Shown in pieces: positions 1 to 9,044 of a stretch of 64,000 nucleotides of DNA; positions within the stretch are counted from its first letter, which is position 1, and every line of letters begins with the position of its first letter. The stretch comes from JAPOUP01 sp965199865 (GTDB lineage: Bacteria > Pseudomonadota > Alphaproteobacteria > Rhodobacterales > Rhodobacteraceae): the NCBI GenBank assembly GCA_965199865.1, contig CBDATU010000020.1, positions 124,001 to 188,000 on the forward strand, read 5' to 3'. A program made the position numbers and the translations under genes. Under the pieces are notes generated by a model. It was not told the origin of the DNA, did not search any database, and saw only the letters and a program-made list of their open reading frames with translations.

Positions 1-92
1 TCGAACGAACCGTCGCGCAGCGCCTGCACACCGCCGAAAGACTTTGAGACGTGTTTGACCGACAGGAGCGGTTGGGCGGTTTGATCGTTCAT
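1..92 (-). CDS. Sugar ABC transporter ATP-binding protein, N-terminal fragment cut by the window edge
   Basis: Only the first 30 codons are in the window. Read on the minus strand from the ATG at 92 they begin MNDQTAQPLLSVKHVSKSFG and continue GVQALRDGSF. The KxFGGVxAL pattern is typical of the first strand of ATP-binding subunits of sugar importers (RbsA/FrcA type). An AAGGA ribosome-binding site lies just upstream of the ATG. The gene follows the ROK regulator by 18 bases on the same strand, so it is probably the next gene of the same operon and would energise the transporter whose binding protein is at 5551-6627. The permease is not in the window and presumably lies beyond the left edge. 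The Walker motifs are also outside, so activity cannot be judged. Confidence 0.75.
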   Translation of the reverse strand, partial: MNDQTAQPLLSVKHVSKSFGGVQALRDGSF

Positions 93-110
93 CGCGGCAT
101 TTCCTTCTCT

Positions 111-1343
111 CTACCCGCTTGCCTCGGCAACAAGGCTCTCCGACTCGACTCTTGGAAAGCCGAGGTGAGTCTGAGCGAGTACATCCAAATAGGTCCCGCG
201 TAGCACGGTATCTTCGCTCTGGTGGCTCAACTCTATGTCGACGGCGTCGTAAATGCTCGGCAGGACGGCTGTTCTTACATGCGCCTTGATCTCGTCGAGA
301 AATCTTTGGCCGAACCCTGCATATTCATCGCCGATCACCACCAGATCCGGATTGACGAAATTGATGCAATTGGTGATGCCTTGCGCGAGATAACGCGCAA
401 CCCGATGGACCTCTTCGCTGGCGAGTTCGTCATCCGCTGCGTAAGCCTCAATCACTTGAGGAAAATCGGCATTCGTCGTCAATTGCGTATTGCCGAACAC
501 TACCGCACGCTCCCGAATGGCGCGAAGAAGCGAAATGCGCGACGTGAAAAGCTCCAGACAGCCACGATTTCCACACTTGCATTGGGCGCCATCGACACTG
601 ATGGATGTGTGCCCCAGTTCGCCGGCCAGGCCCTGTGCGCCGCGGTGTACGTGCCCGTCTACGACAAGAGCTGAGCCGATCCCCTGACCGGCGGACACAT
701 ATAGCATGACTCTGGCCCCAAGTTCCCGGCCATGGTGGCGGCTTTCCGTCAAAGCCGCGGCCTTGGCATCATGGCTCGAATGAACTGGAATGTCCGGGTA
801 GCGCGCTCGCAGCTCGGGGATCAGATCAAATCCCTGCCACTGCGGACTTTCTGTCATCAAGATGACCCGCTCGTCACGCTCCAAAAAGGGTCCGGGGACG
901 GCAACGCCAATGCCGTCGATCTGTTTCAGATTCGCGATAAGGCGATCAAGCGTACTGGATATCTCACTAAAGGTCTGCTTCGCAGATCCATCCCGCGAAA
1001 TCGGGAACTCATCTGTCTCCAACAAGTCCCCCCTCAGATTGAACGCAGCAACAGAGAAGCTTCGCCGCTGTAATCTGAGGCAAAGGATGTATCGGCCAGA
1101 GCCTGAAAAGCTCAGGTTGATCGAACGACGGCCTCGTCCCCCACGAACAAGTCCTACTTCTTCTACGACACCATCTTCAATAAGTGGCCCAATTGCGCGC
1201 GTGACTGTCGCCTGATCAAGGCCCGTGGCTACGCTTATTTCCTTACGCGAGCACGCCCCCATGTCTTGCAAGGCGCCCAAAATGGCGCGTCGATTGTGGC
1301 CTTGAATACCTTCAATTGACAAACCTTTTCGAGCAAACTTCAT
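111..1343 (-). CDS. ROK-family transcriptional regulator (FrcR/XylR-like)
   Basis: The protein has about 410 residues when started at the ATG at 1343 (MKFARKGLSIEG); an in-frame ATG at 1379 is possible but less likely. An N-terminal winged helix-turn-helix (RRAILGAL, SRKEISVATGLDQATVTRAI) is followed by a ROK sugar-kinase-like domain. This domain has the zinc signature CKCGNRGCLE and a GxG segment (VSAGQGIGSALVV). Repressors of this type bind a sugar and release the operator. Its place between the kinase and ABC ATPase genes matches the frc fructose-uptake loci of rhizobia, so a fructose-like inducer is an inference. A pair of ATTAAATGCA repeats upstream of the first gene of the operon (6682-6708) is a candidate operator. 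Confidence 0.85.
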   Translation of the reverse strand: MKFARKGLSIEGIQGHNRRAILGALQDMGACSRKEISVATGLDQATVTRAIGPLIEDGVVEEVGLVRGGRGRRSINLSFSGSGRYILCLRLQRRSFSVAAFNLRGDLLETDEFPISRDGSAKQTFSEISSTLDRLIANLKQIDGIGVAVPGPFLERDERVILMTESPQWQGFDLIPELRARYPDIPVHSSHDAKAAALTESRHHGRELGARVMLYVSAGQGIGSALVVDGHVHRGAQGLAGELGHTSISVDGAQCKCGNRGCLELFTSRISLLRAIRERAVVFGNTQLTTNADFPQVIEAYAADDELASEEVHRVARYLAQGITNCINFVNPDLVVIGDEYAGFGQRFLDEIKAHVRTAVLPSIYDAVDIELSHQSEDTVLRGTYLDVLAQTHLGFPRVESESLVAEASG

Positions 1344-1418
1344 GTTTGAACCCCAAATTTTTTTTGTTGGTTCTAGCATAGCGATAATTGCTTGCGGCCC
1401 GTAATAAATTGTCGGGTG

Positions 1419-2063
1419 CTACGCATCGACAGCCTCCTGAAACAGTATGTCCGGAACTTCCGCGCTTTCGCGGATTTTCTCCGCATTCGGCATGTCGATC
1501 TGCGCGATCTTGGTGTATGTTTCGCTTTGGCTCTTGCCGCCGCGCATGTGACGCTTGGTTAGGCGCTGCATGAGCAAGCTGTCCGGCGCGTCAACGAAAA
1601 TGCGCAAGTCATAATAAGCCCATGCCCGCTTCCAGGGCGCGTCGTTCATTAGTATGTAGTTGCCCTCGATTATGCAGACAGTCTCACCGCCTTCGATCCG
1701 GGTGCCTTCAGGTACTGGCTCATGCGTGTGCCGCGAATATCTCGGCCACCAAAAGGCGTCGCCCGAAGAAAGACGCGCCACGGCCTCGGCAAAGGCGCCA
1801 CTATTGAACGTATCGATGCGCCCCTTAACGCTGCGCAATCCTTCGGCATCTAGCTGAGCATTGGTCTTGTGAAATCCATCCATCGGACAATAGGCAGCGG
1901 TCTGCCCTGAAGCCCGAAGGTCGTCAGTCAGCTTTTCCGCCAAGGTTGATTTTCCGGTCGCAGGCGGACCCGCAATTGCGAGGACTAGTGGTGGTTGCGC
2001 CTTACCAATCCGCGCTTCGATGGCACCCAATAAACGTTTGTAGTCGTCTAATTTCTCAGGCAT
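1419..2063 (-). CDS. P-loop carbohydrate kinase of the FrcK / uridine-kinase-like type
   Basis: About 214 residues. The start is placed at the ATG at 2063 (MPEKLDDYKRL) because it overlaps the pfkB stop codon by 8 bases (ATGCCTGA), a usual sign of translational coupling; the open frame runs further upstream but only antisense to pfkB. The Walker A motif is IAGPPATGKSTLAEKL near residues 28-44. PMDGFHKTN follows, the substrate-binding pattern of the phosphoribulokinase/uridine kinase superfamily, and then VCIIEGNYIL and the lid-type RLTKRHMRGG. FrcK is the kinase-like last member of the frcBCAK fructose operon of rhizobia. It may phosphorylate the imported sugar or tune uptake; its substrate cannot be read from the sequence. 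Confidence 0.75.
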   Translation of the reverse strand: MPEKLDDYKRLLGAIEARIGKAQPPLVLAIAGPPATGKSTLAEKLTDDLRASGQTAAYCPMDGFHKTNAQLDAEGLRSVKGRIDTFNSGAFAEAVARLSSGDAFWWPRYSRHTHEPVPEGTRIEGGETVCIIEGNYILMNDAPWKRAWAYYDLRIFVDAPDSLLMQRLTKRHMRGGKSQSETYTKIAQIDMPNAEKIRESAEVPDILFQEAVDA

Positions 2064-2919
2064 CCATCCAGCTCCGAGTGCCAACATGTGCGCAAGATTT
2101 TCCGGCAATGTCATTTGCTGAATGCAGAGCCTGAACAAAGGATCCGGATTGCAGGTAAGCGTGGCAGAAGGCCCCGTGGAAGATGTCCCCTGCGCCCAAG
2201 GAATCGACGACCTCGACCTCGGAAGCCGCAATTTCTCCCTCGCTGCTTCCGTCGCACCACAGGACGCCGTTTTGGCCACGGGTCATCGCCCAACGTGATA
2301 TGCCATGTTCGGCGCACATTGTCGCAAAGGCGCGCGGACCATCTGGACAAAAAACTTCGCTGACAATTGGTATGTTGGCAAGTCGCAGAAAGTCCGGGGA
2401 CCAGTCTTTCCAGCTTCCGCCATCAAGAACGATCGGCCCCTCGAAGGCGCGCAGCGCATCGGCGTGTAAGGCCACAAAATGCCGCTCGTACTGGTCGATC
2501 TGAATGAGATCTGAGCCATCCAGAATTAGGTCATTTTGATTGCGCACGGTTTGGCAATCGTCGCTCGCGCCATTGACGATCATCCGCGTTCCAAGGCTGC
2601 GAGTCGAAACGACCGTGGACAAGGGAATCTGGTATTCGGGGTCATCGCAAACGTCGTGAACCGTCACATTGCGGGCCCTTAAATCCGATAGCACAAACTC
2701 TCTCATCGGCCCCTGGGCCCCGAGCGATACGGCGAGCGCCGCCGTTCCCCCAAGATGGGCAAAGGTGACCGCAGCGTTCAGCGCGGATCCACCCGGGATA
2801 ACGTCATTGGCTAAGGCCCGGACCTTTCCGTCGGGACCGGGGAAATCCTCGACCAGCGCGGTGACGTCCAGCACCGAGCGCCCTATAAAAAGAGCCCGGC
2901 TCACGCCGCTTCCCGGCAT
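2056..2919 (-). CDS. PfkB/ribokinase-family carbohydrate kinase
   Basis: 287 residues, the normal size for PfkB kinases. The N-terminal substrate motif VIPGGSALNAAVTFAHLGG and the C-terminal catalytic and anion-hole motif VVDSLGAGDIFHGAF are both intact, with Asp of GAGD as the expected base. The gene overlaps the aldolase gene by 19 bases and the FrcK-like kinase by 8, so the three are translated together. Next to a class II aldolase, a role phosphorylating fructose, fructose 1-phosphate or tagatose 6-phosphate before aldol cleavage is likely. The exact sugar is not determined. Confidence 0.82.
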   Translation of the reverse strand: MPGSGVSRALFIGRSVLDVTALVEDFPGPDGKVRALANDVIPGGSALNAAVTFAHLGGTAALAVSLGAQGPMREFVLSDLRARNVTVHDVCDDPEYQIPLSTVVSTRSLGTRMIVNGASDDCQTVRNQNDLILDGSDLIQIDQYERHFVALHADALRAFEGPIVLDGGSWKDWSPDFLRLANIPIVSEVFCPDGPRAFATMCAEHGISRWAMTRGQNGVLWCDGSSEGEIAASEVEVVDSLGAGDIFHGAFCHAYLQSGSFVQALHSANDIAGKSCAHVGTRSWMDA

Positions 2920-3974
2920 AGGTCAAGGCTGCCTTCGGCGTATCGCCGCGCCATGTCGGCGAGCGGGATCGGTTTGATACGGCGGCCATGCCCCGCCGTT
3001 CCGAACCGCTCGAAGCGATCTCGGACGAGCGTTTCCAACTCTTCCATCCCTGCCAGGATGAAGGCACGCGGATCGAAGTTGGCGGTGTGTTCACGAGCGA
3101 ACCGACGCATCGCACCGGACATGGCCATGCGGCAATCGGTATCGATGTTCACCTTGCGCACTCCATGGCGAATGCCGCGCTCGATCTCTTCCACCGGAAC
3201 GCCCCAGGTCTGCGGCATTTCTCCGCCGTGGGCGTTGATCAGATCCTGAAGATGCTGAGGCACCGAGCTTGATCCATGCATCACAAGATGAGTGTCAGGC
3301 ACACGGGCGTGGATGGCTTCGATCTGGCTTATCGCCAGGATGTCACCATCTGGTTCCCGCGTGAATTTGTAGGCCCCGTGCGACGTCCCACAGGCAATCG
3401 CCAAAGCATCGACCTTGGTCGCAGCAACAAAATCCGCCGCCTGATTGGGATCCGTCAGAAGCTGATCCTGATCCAACTTGCCTTCTGCGCCCGAGCCATC
3501 CTCTTGGCCAGCCTCACCAGTCTCCAGCGAACCGAGGACACCCAACTCGCCCTCGATGGACGCCCCGGTCCAGTGGGCAATTTGCGCAACACGCGCAGTG
3601 ATATCCACGTTGTGGGCATAACTCGCCAGCGTCTTGCCGTCGCCCATCAACGACCCATCCATCATTGCTGATGTGAAGCCGGCGGAAATTGCGCTGACGC
3701 ACGCCTGTTCATCATGGCCGTGATCCTGATGCAGGCAGATGGGATTATTCGGATACATTTCAGCCAACGCGCGCACGATCGATACGATCATCCGGTCTCC
3801 GGCATAGCTCTTGCGAACGTTCAGGCTGGCCTGAAGGATCACCGGCGCGTCGCAGGCCTTTGCGGCGTTCATGATCGCCAGGCCTTGTTCCATGTTCGAG
3901 ATGTTGAACGCTGGCACACCGAAGTCATGCTCGGCGGCATAGTCCAGCAATTGTCGAAGCGTGATGAGAGACAT
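2901..3974 (-). CDS. Class II fructose-bisphosphate (or tagatose-bisphosphate) aldolase
   Basis: 357 residues, matching the class II zinc aldolases. Visible motifs are VPAFNISNME near the N-terminus, the zinc/catalytic segment LHQDHGHDE, ASIEGELGVLGSLETGE, the second signature ALAIACGTSHGAYKF and the phosphate-binding GVRKVNIDTDCRMA. It cleaves fructose 1,6-bisphosphate to dihydroxyacetone phosphate and glyceraldehyde 3-phosphate in the cytoplasm. The start at 3974 lies 10 bases after the GH32 stop codon, so the genes form one transcript. A dedicated aldolase in a sugar-uptake operon suggests that the pathway runs to triose phosphates independently of central metabolism. Confidence 0.88.
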   Translation of the reverse strand: MSLITLRQLLDYAAEHDFGVPAFNISNMEQGLAIMNAAKACDAPVILQASLNVRKSYAGDRMIVSIVRALAEMYPNNPICLHQDHGHDEQACVSAISAGFTSAMMDGSLMGDGKTLASYAHNVDITARVAQIAHWTGASIEGELGVLGSLETGEAGQEDGSGAEGKLDQDQLLTDPNQAADFVAATKVDALAIACGTSHGAYKFTREPDGDILAISQIEAIHARVPDTHLVMHGSSSVPQHLQDLINAHGGEMPQTWGVPVEEIERGIRHGVRKVNIDTDCRMAMSGAMRRFAREHTANFDPRAFILAGMEELETLVRDRFERFGTAGHGRRIKPIPLADMARRYAEGSLDLCREAA

Positions 3975-3984
3975 GCTGTGGCCT

Positions 3985-5472
3985 TTACTTCCGAAACTTC
4001 AGATCGTGGAATGTCGCAGCGCCTTCCTGAACGAACAGGCCCCAGGCATCCGTGTTCGAGATGTCATAGACACGGAACGAAGCGACGACCTGGTCGGCAA
4101 CGAAACATTCGATGGCCGATCCCTTGCGCAGGATCTGGACGCGATAGCAACCATCGTTTGGCGAGAAGGCCAGCGGGCGCTCGACCAACGGGCTGTCGAT
4201 CTCCTGCCGGACCTCAATTCCGTGCCGTTCGTTCAGCACCAGACTGTCCCAAAGCGGGTCCATCGCAGCGGGCCAGCGATCAAAGAGCACGCGCTCTTTC
4301 ATTGGCTCAATCGAAAGGCTGTAGCCGCTGTCCAAATGATCTCCTCCGCGAGGTTCGATCAAAATGCCCGCGGCTTCCGTGTTGGGCGCGGGCTCGATGA
4401 CCACGTCCAAGAGAACATCGTCTCGGTTTGGGCCACCAATGAACGCGTATCCGTAGGCCCCTGTCGCGTCGCAGTGTGGGCTCGTGTCCCCGGTCCAGTC
4501 GCCGAGCATTGACCGAACCTGATGTTGCACATCTGCTGCGTAGCTCGCCGCGACATCCGTCGGCAATCTGCACGTCAGCGTTCCGTCGGAAAGCGATACG
4601 AGCTCGCGGGGGCTGCCAAGTTCACCGCCCCAAACCCAACTGCGTTTCGGGTCATGGTGCTTGCGGAACGGAATCCAGGCAAAACTCATGCGCCGATCGC
4701 CGTCGCTGGCCGACTTAGCGGCATAAAAGCGGCGCCCGTCGAGACTGTCGAGTTTGCGGCTTTCCCAGGGGCCATCAGGGGATTTTGAGACACGATAAAC
4801 CGTTTGCATCCGCTCGGAATACCGGCTCTCGACCAGATACCACCAATCGCCCAGTCTGAAAATCTCTGGACACTCAGGGCAATGCGTCAGCATCGAAGAC
4901 GCAAGCGGCGGGCCAACTTCCCAGGTCTCCAGATCATCCGAGGTCGCCACAGCAATGCAACCTCGGCGGAACTGCGGGCCTTCCTTCAGCCGGGCAGAGA
5001 TCAGCATCTTGAAACACCCAGCCTCTTCATCTCGGTAGACGAAGGGATCGCGCCAGTCGACGGTTTCATACCAGCGGGGATCGGGCGATATCATCGGATT
5101 CGCGCCGGATTTTTCCCATGTTGCAAGGTCCGTCGAAGTCGCTTTGCAGATCGTCTGCGGCGAGGCTGACTGTCGGTTGTAGCCTGTGTAAAAAAAGTGG
5201 AACACGCCCTCATGCTCGATGACCGAGCCGGTCCAGATGCCATCACCATCGCAGTCACCGTGCGCACCGGGACCGAACGCATCGGGCATCACTTCCCAGT
5301 CAACGAGAGCCTCCGATCTCAGATAAGCGGTCGAGACCCGCGCCCTTTCTACATATTCCCAGGCACCTACTGGGGGTTGGGAGAAGAACAGGTGCCACTT
5401 GCCGTCGTGATAGAATGGCATCGTATCGCCAGCGGCAGCACCGCGTTCCGGCGTGTAACCGAATAATCTCAT
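3985..5472 (-). CDS. GH32-like glycoside hydrolase (sucrose / fructo-oligosaccharide hydrolase)
   Basis: About 495 residues when started at the ATG at 5472 (MRLFGYTPERG), preceded by a GAGG site; a longer in-frame start at 5544 exists but adds an unlikely arginine-rich leader. There is no signal peptide, so the enzyme should act on substrate imported intact. The five-bladed propeller motifs are present: GDTMPFYHDGKWHLFF in place of the usual WMNDPNG block, VDWRDPFVY (RDP) and CPECPEIF (the EC motif with the acid/base Glu). A C-terminal beta-sandwich follows. The altered first motif marks a GH32 side branch, so activity on a beta-fructoside is inferred from the RDP and EC motifs and the fructose-type neighbours. 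Confidence 0.75.
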   Translation of the reverse strand: MRLFGYTPERGAAAGDTMPFYHDGKWHLFFSQPPVGAWEYVERARVSTAYLRSEALVDWEVMPDAFGPGAHGDCDGDGIWTGSVIEHEGVFHFFYTGYNRQSASPQTICKATSTDLATWEKSGANPMISPDPRWYETVDWRDPFVYRDEEAGCFKMLISARLKEGPQFRRGCIAVATSDDLETWEVGPPLASSMLTHCPECPEIFRLGDWWYLVESRYSERMQTVYRVSKSPDGPWESRKLDSLDGRRFYAAKSASDGDRRMSFAWIPFRKHHDPKRSWVWGGELGSPRELVSLSDGTLTCRLPTDVAASYAADVQHQVRSMLGDWTGDTSPHCDATGAYGYAFIGGPNRDDVLLDVVIEPAPNTEAAGILIEPRGGDHLDSGYSLSIEPMKERVLFDRWPAAMDPLWDSLVLNERHGIEVRQEIDSPLVERPLAFSPNDGCYRVQILRKGSAIECFVADQVVASFRVYDISNTDAWGLFVQEGAATFHDLKFRK

Positions 5473-5550
5473 TTGCGGACCTCGAAAGAGTCTATGTTCA
5501 TTGGTGTCCCCCGGCCCACTGGGCCGGGAGCGCACCGCGTGCATGGGAGG

Positions 5551-6627
5551 TTATTGCACGTAATCCTGCCAATTTGCCTGCCAGGCGTCGATGAAGCCAG
5601 GCAGATCGGCGTCTGGATTGTGAACTTTGCTGAGACTGCGAACGGTCTCCGGCGAAAGAATACATCCGCTCAAAAGGCTGCTTGCGTAGGTATCCACATT
5701 CTCGGCCGTCACCGGAATCAATCCCACTCGAGGCTGAGTTACCTCGATCGGGTGGCCATGCAGATAGTCATAGAGTTGGATCAAGCCAAAGCCACCGACC
5801 ATCCAGTGCCCGCCGATCGAGAAGTCCAGTTTGCCGTCTTTGATGAACTGAGCGACCTGCTCATCGATGTCGGTAGTGATGATTTTAATGTCGTCACGTC
5901 CAGCCTGGTCGACTGCGAACTGGCTGCCAAGACCTGCGACGGCGCCCAGCACAATGATCGCATCGATCTCACCGGGAGCAAAACGCGCAATGAACTGCTC
6001 GGCATATTTTTGGCCGTTCTCCCGGTTGAGTCGATCCCACGCTTCCGCGATCACCTCAATGCCTGCCGCATCAAGTTCAGATTGAACGCCCGCCCAGATC
6101 TCTTCGGCCGACGTCACGCCCTTCTGGTTCCATATCATTGCGACCTTTTTATGCCCCAGCTCTGCCGTTGCCTTGCCAATCGCCTGGCCCCAGGTGTCGT
6201 TGTTTTGTGTCACCTGCGCGATGAAATCCTCGCCCTCGTAGTCATCGTCATAGCTTGACACAACAAGGCGGCCGACGGCGATGCCAGGAATGTCATTCTC
6301 TTCAAGCAGCCGCGCGACCTGGATACCGGCGGGCGATGTCAGCGGGTTGAAGATAAGACCGTCGGGTCCGCTGGCGATGATCGACTCGGCCTGTGCAGCG
6401 TGTTGTTCTTCCGAGTTCTGATCGTCGAACTCTTTCAACTCAACACCAAGCGCGTCCGCAACGCAGCGTTCAAAGCGGTGACGATTGATCACCCAAGGGT
6501 TTGTTTCCGGCTGTCCAAGATCGGCGATCACCAGATCGGTCCGAGCTTGGCTTTCAGCCAGTGCTATGCCTGCAAGCGGCAGCACGGCAGCTGTCACAAG
6601 CAAATGCTTGAGCGTTTTTCTAATCAT
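5551..6627 (-). CDS. Periplasmic sugar-binding protein of an ABC importer
   Basis: 358 residues. The start at 6627 has a strong GGAGG site. A signal peptide (MIRKTLKHLLVTAAVLPLAG, cleaved after about ALA) precedes a Peripla_BP_4 type I fold. Motifs include LVIADLGQPETNPW, the domain-crossing SIIASGPDGLIFNP and KIITTDIDEQVAQFIKDGKLDFSIGG, the last typical of ribose/fructose-binding proteins. It is the first gene of the operon, 78 bases before the GH32 gene, and is the counterpart of FrcB. With a cytoplasmic GH32 enzyme the ligand may be a fructoside rather than free fructose. Confidence 0.85.
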   Translation of the reverse strand: MIRKTLKHLLVTAAVLPLAGIALAESQARTDLVIADLGQPETNPWVINRHRFERCVADALGVELKEFDDQNSEEQHAAQAESIIASGPDGLIFNPLTSPAGIQVARLLEENDIPGIAVGRLVVSSYDDDYEGEDFIAQVTQNNDTWGQAIGKATAELGHKKVAMIWNQKGVTSAEEIWAGVQSELDAAGIEVIAEAWDRLNRENGQKYAEQFIARFAPGEIDAIIVLGAVAGLGSQFAVDQAGRDDIKIITTDIDEQVAQFIKDGKLDFSIGGHWMVGGFGLIQLYDYLHGHPIEVTQPRVGLIPVTAENVDTYASSLLSGCILSPETVRSLSKVHNPDADLPGFIDAWQANWQDYVQ

Positions 6628-6681
6628 GATCTCCTCCTTGGAGAGTTTTCAACGGGTTGGTTATAGGAGAAGCGAATCCCC

Positions 6682-6708
6682 ATTAAATGCATACTGCAAT
6701 TAAATGCA
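6682..6708. promoter_or_regulatory. Direct repeat, candidate operator of the sugar operon
   Basis: Two identical ATTAAATGCA decamers start at 6682 and 6699, 17 bases apart, 55-81 bases upstream of the binding-protein ATG. A third partial match (GTAAATGTG) follows near 6716. The position suits an operator or activator site, and the ROK regulator of the same operon is the obvious candidate ligand. Confidence 0.4.
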
Positions 6709-6905
6709 GCGCGCAAGTAAATGTGTGAAGCGGCCATACCAACCAAGCGCAGCACGCAGTTCCATAGGCTCAGATCGGACTGTGATGTCCGCAGAAACGA
6801 TGTACGATGATGCCTTCGAACAACGGTCATTCCAGCAGCTTGTACAATCGCCCAGTCAGCGCGGTGCTGATGATTGGGCGTGGAGGGAGGGTCGGAGAGC
6901 ACATC

Positions 6906-7514
6906 ATGCCAAGGGTCCAACTTCCTGCACTGACCCCGAAGCGCAAGGCTTGGAACAAGGGGCGGATCATAGGACAGAAACGTCCATTGCTGCCAAAATA
7001 AGTGTGGGCGATTCGCGCGCGGCTCGAACTTGCAGGCAATCTTCGTGACCTTGCTTTGTTCAACGTCGCCATCGACAGCAAACTGCGCGGCTGCGATCTG
7101 GTCAAAGACGATCGCGTCCGGGAACGTGTTTCGGTGATCCAGAGCAAAACCAAGCGACCTGTTCAATTCGAACTTACGGAAAACACGCGAGAAACCGTTC
7201 TGACCTGGGTCAGATCACCGGAAATGCTTGCTTGCCTGTTCATGTTCCCTAGCCGGTTCCACGAACGACCCCATATCTCAACGCGTCAATACGGTCGGCT
7301 TGTCCGCGACTGGGTTGCGGCGATTGGGTTAGAGCCGAGTGGATATGGCACACACTCGCTTCACCGGACAAAGGCAGCCGAGATCTGTCGCAAGACCGGC
7401 AACCTTCGCGCAGCGCAACTGCTGCTCGGTCACACCAAAGTCGACAGCACTGTGCGCTACCTTGGTGTTGAACTGGAAGATGCTTTGAGCATCGCAGAGC
7501 GCATCGACATTTGA
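6906..7514 (+). pseudogene. Tyrosine recombinase / integrase with an in-frame stop
   Basis: The frame from ATG 6906 (MPRVQLPALTPKRKAWNKG) to 7514 is a short catalytic-domain-only tyrosine recombinase of about 200 residues. It keeps an Arg region (DSKLRGCDLV), the HxxR box (GTHSLHRTKAAEI), the second His (LLGHTKVDS) and the Tyr (VRYLGV). A TAA at 6999-7001 interrupts the frame between PLLPK and VWAIRARLEL with no frame change. About ten residues also appear to be missing after GCDLV compared with the usual RLKVDDV segment. Translation could restart only downstream of the conserved N-terminal segment, so the gene is probably dead. It may be the remains of the enzyme that inserted an element at tRNA-Phe (see 11240-11290). 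Confidence 0.75.
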
Positions 7515-7848
7515 ACCATGTTTGCGGACGGTTCCTTCCGTTCGCCGATTTAGAAGAGACCGGCGATCGCGCCGCGGCGAATACGAAACGTGTGCCCCCA
7601 ACTTGCGAGTAGGCTGCATCTACCGCTAACGTCCGGGTGAAAGTTCAGCTAACAACTACCCTCCGACTGTTGGCAGAGTTTCTTTGTCGAATTTAGCTGC
7701 GCCGGAACGGTGCATGCCTCCGAGTAGCCGCGCATCTCCCGTTGTATGAGAATCTCTCATGAGATGAGTACAACTTATTAATTTTCTTGGGAGGTTGAAG
7801 AGATGTACCTTGTTCCCCGGGTCAGCGCCAAAGTTAGGGTAAGCAGCA
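7515..7848. promoter_or_regulatory. Intergenic region with an inverted-repeat operator candidate
   Basis: No gene is visible. At 7741-7774 an interrupted palindrome GTTGTA...TACAAC encloses a second, imperfect one (TGAGAATCTCTCATGAGATG). It lies 75-108 bases upstream of the truncated mttB-like gene and resembles a LysR- or GntR-type operator, consistent with the LysR pseudogene beside the other mttB-like gene at 32745. Confidence 0.35.
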
Positions 7849-8135
7849 ATGGAACGAGGCACACCAACAAAACAGCGCCGACGGGACGAGCCTCTTTCAG
7901 GGCGGCGGAAGCGAGCGCGAACCAAAGCCGGTTCGGACATTTCGGACGCAACGGTTCGCAACACGAGCTATGGCGCTCTAAGAAATGGTCTGATCAGGCA
8001 ACCAGCATTTTCCGAAGACAGATTGGAAAATTTGCACGAAACCGCCTTGCGTGTGCTCGATGAGTTGGGAGTTCGCGTTTTCCATGCTGAGGCCCGCCGC
8101 AGGTTTGCAGCGGCGGGCGCGAGCGTGAATGAAGC
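7849..8135 (+). pseudogene. MttB-like methyltransferase, N-terminal fragment
   Basis: About 95 codons from ATG 7849 read as the beginning of a trimethylamine methyltransferase-family protein. The diagnostic stretch is FSEDRLENLHETALRVLDEL followed by GVRVFHAEARRRFAAAGASV, which aligns with LSDEGLERIEDNADQILAET and GMEF...FAAAGCEVDGAR of the intact gene at 32745. The similarity ends at about 8135, where IS110-type sequence begins; the rest of the roughly 500-residue protein is absent. An insertion followed by deletion is the simplest explanation. The two copies differ clearly, so this is an older paralogue and not a recent duplicate. Confidence 0.7.
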
Positions 8136-8990
8136 GAAGCAGCATCCATGTCCCGTTTCAAGGGGTTTCAGGGCATTTTCCACGGTCGTTCCGGATCTTT
8201 TCCCCACTTTTCCCCATTCTTTCCACAGGCGGGCGTCATGACGGTGCCGGAACCGGCGCGTCCGGGGACCATCCGCGCCCGTCGGGCGGCAGGACGTTCG
8301 TGAGGATCACGGGTTTCCGCATCACCGCGATCGGCGCGGCCCGGTGGGCCCTGCCCGCCGCCGTGAGCCGTTCGTACATCCCCTTCATCGCCGGGTTCCG
8401 GCACGCGGCCGTCATCGCCGCCATGGACGTCACGTCACGGGGCCCGCGCCGCCCGCCGCGTATCCGTCCCGCCCCCGTCAGCGTTCCGCCGTGCAGGCGA
8501 AGGGGGCGACGCCCGGGAGCGCCGCCGCCTGCCGGCTTCCGAGGGTCCTGGGCTCCGGCATCCGGCAGACCAGCGCCGCGGCGGTCACCGGCCCGATCCC
8601 CGGGACGACCGTGAGGATGTCCCGGCGCTGGGCCGGCCCGGGATCCAGCGCCGCCGCAGGGCGTTCCTCGGGAAGTGGAGGAAAAAGTGCCGGGCCGGCG
8701 CCGACAGCCTGGAGGAGGCGGGCGACCGCCTGTTCACGTTCTCCCGGCCCGAGCCGTCGCAGTGAAGAGCGGCGCGGACCACCAACGCCATCGAGAGGCC
8801 CAACGGCGAGTTCCGGAGGCGGATAAAGGCCCAGACCCTGCTGCCCTGCGCGGAGACCGTGCCCATGCCGCTCCGGGCGCTCCTGGCCTCCGGCCGGATC
8901 CGGATGCGAAAGGTTGACCGCTGGCAGACGCTGCCCCTGCCGGCCGGACCCGTCGCCCCTGCCCTCGCCGCCTGATCGGAGGAAACCATG
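8136..8990 (-). mobile_element. IS110-family element, degenerate
   Basis: Read on the minus strand, fragments in different frames give the C-terminal Transposase_20 domain of IS110 enzymes: TVVPGIGPVTAAALVCRMPE, then AAALPGVAPFACT, then MAAMTAACRNPAMKGMYERL with TAVMRK-like PIAVMRKPVILTNVL. The N-terminal RuvC-like half cannot be assembled and the frames do not join, so it is a relic. The segment downstream of the transposase (8136-8290) recurs at 24936-25090, showing that the same element family left its end at two places in this window. Confidence 0.65.
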
Positions 8991-9000
8991 TTCACCCGGA

Positions 9001-9044
9001 GATTACACCATTTTCGAATTTCCACCAAACTCGCGACACGACCC
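9001..9044 (-). repeat. Dispersed repeat R, copy 1 (GGTCGTGTCGCG family)
   Basis: On the minus strand this reads GGTCGTGTCGCGAGTTTGG followed by TGGAAATTCGAAAATGGT. The same core is found at 12076, 13771 and 50734. Here it directly abuts the IS110 relic. It looks like the end of an IS or a MITE, but the parent element is not recognised. Confidence 0.6.

Noticed and set aside
6704..7048. A separate 114-codon gene upstream of the integrase
   Set aside because: It is in a different frame overlapping the start of the integrase, has no ribosome-binding site and shows no protein-like features.
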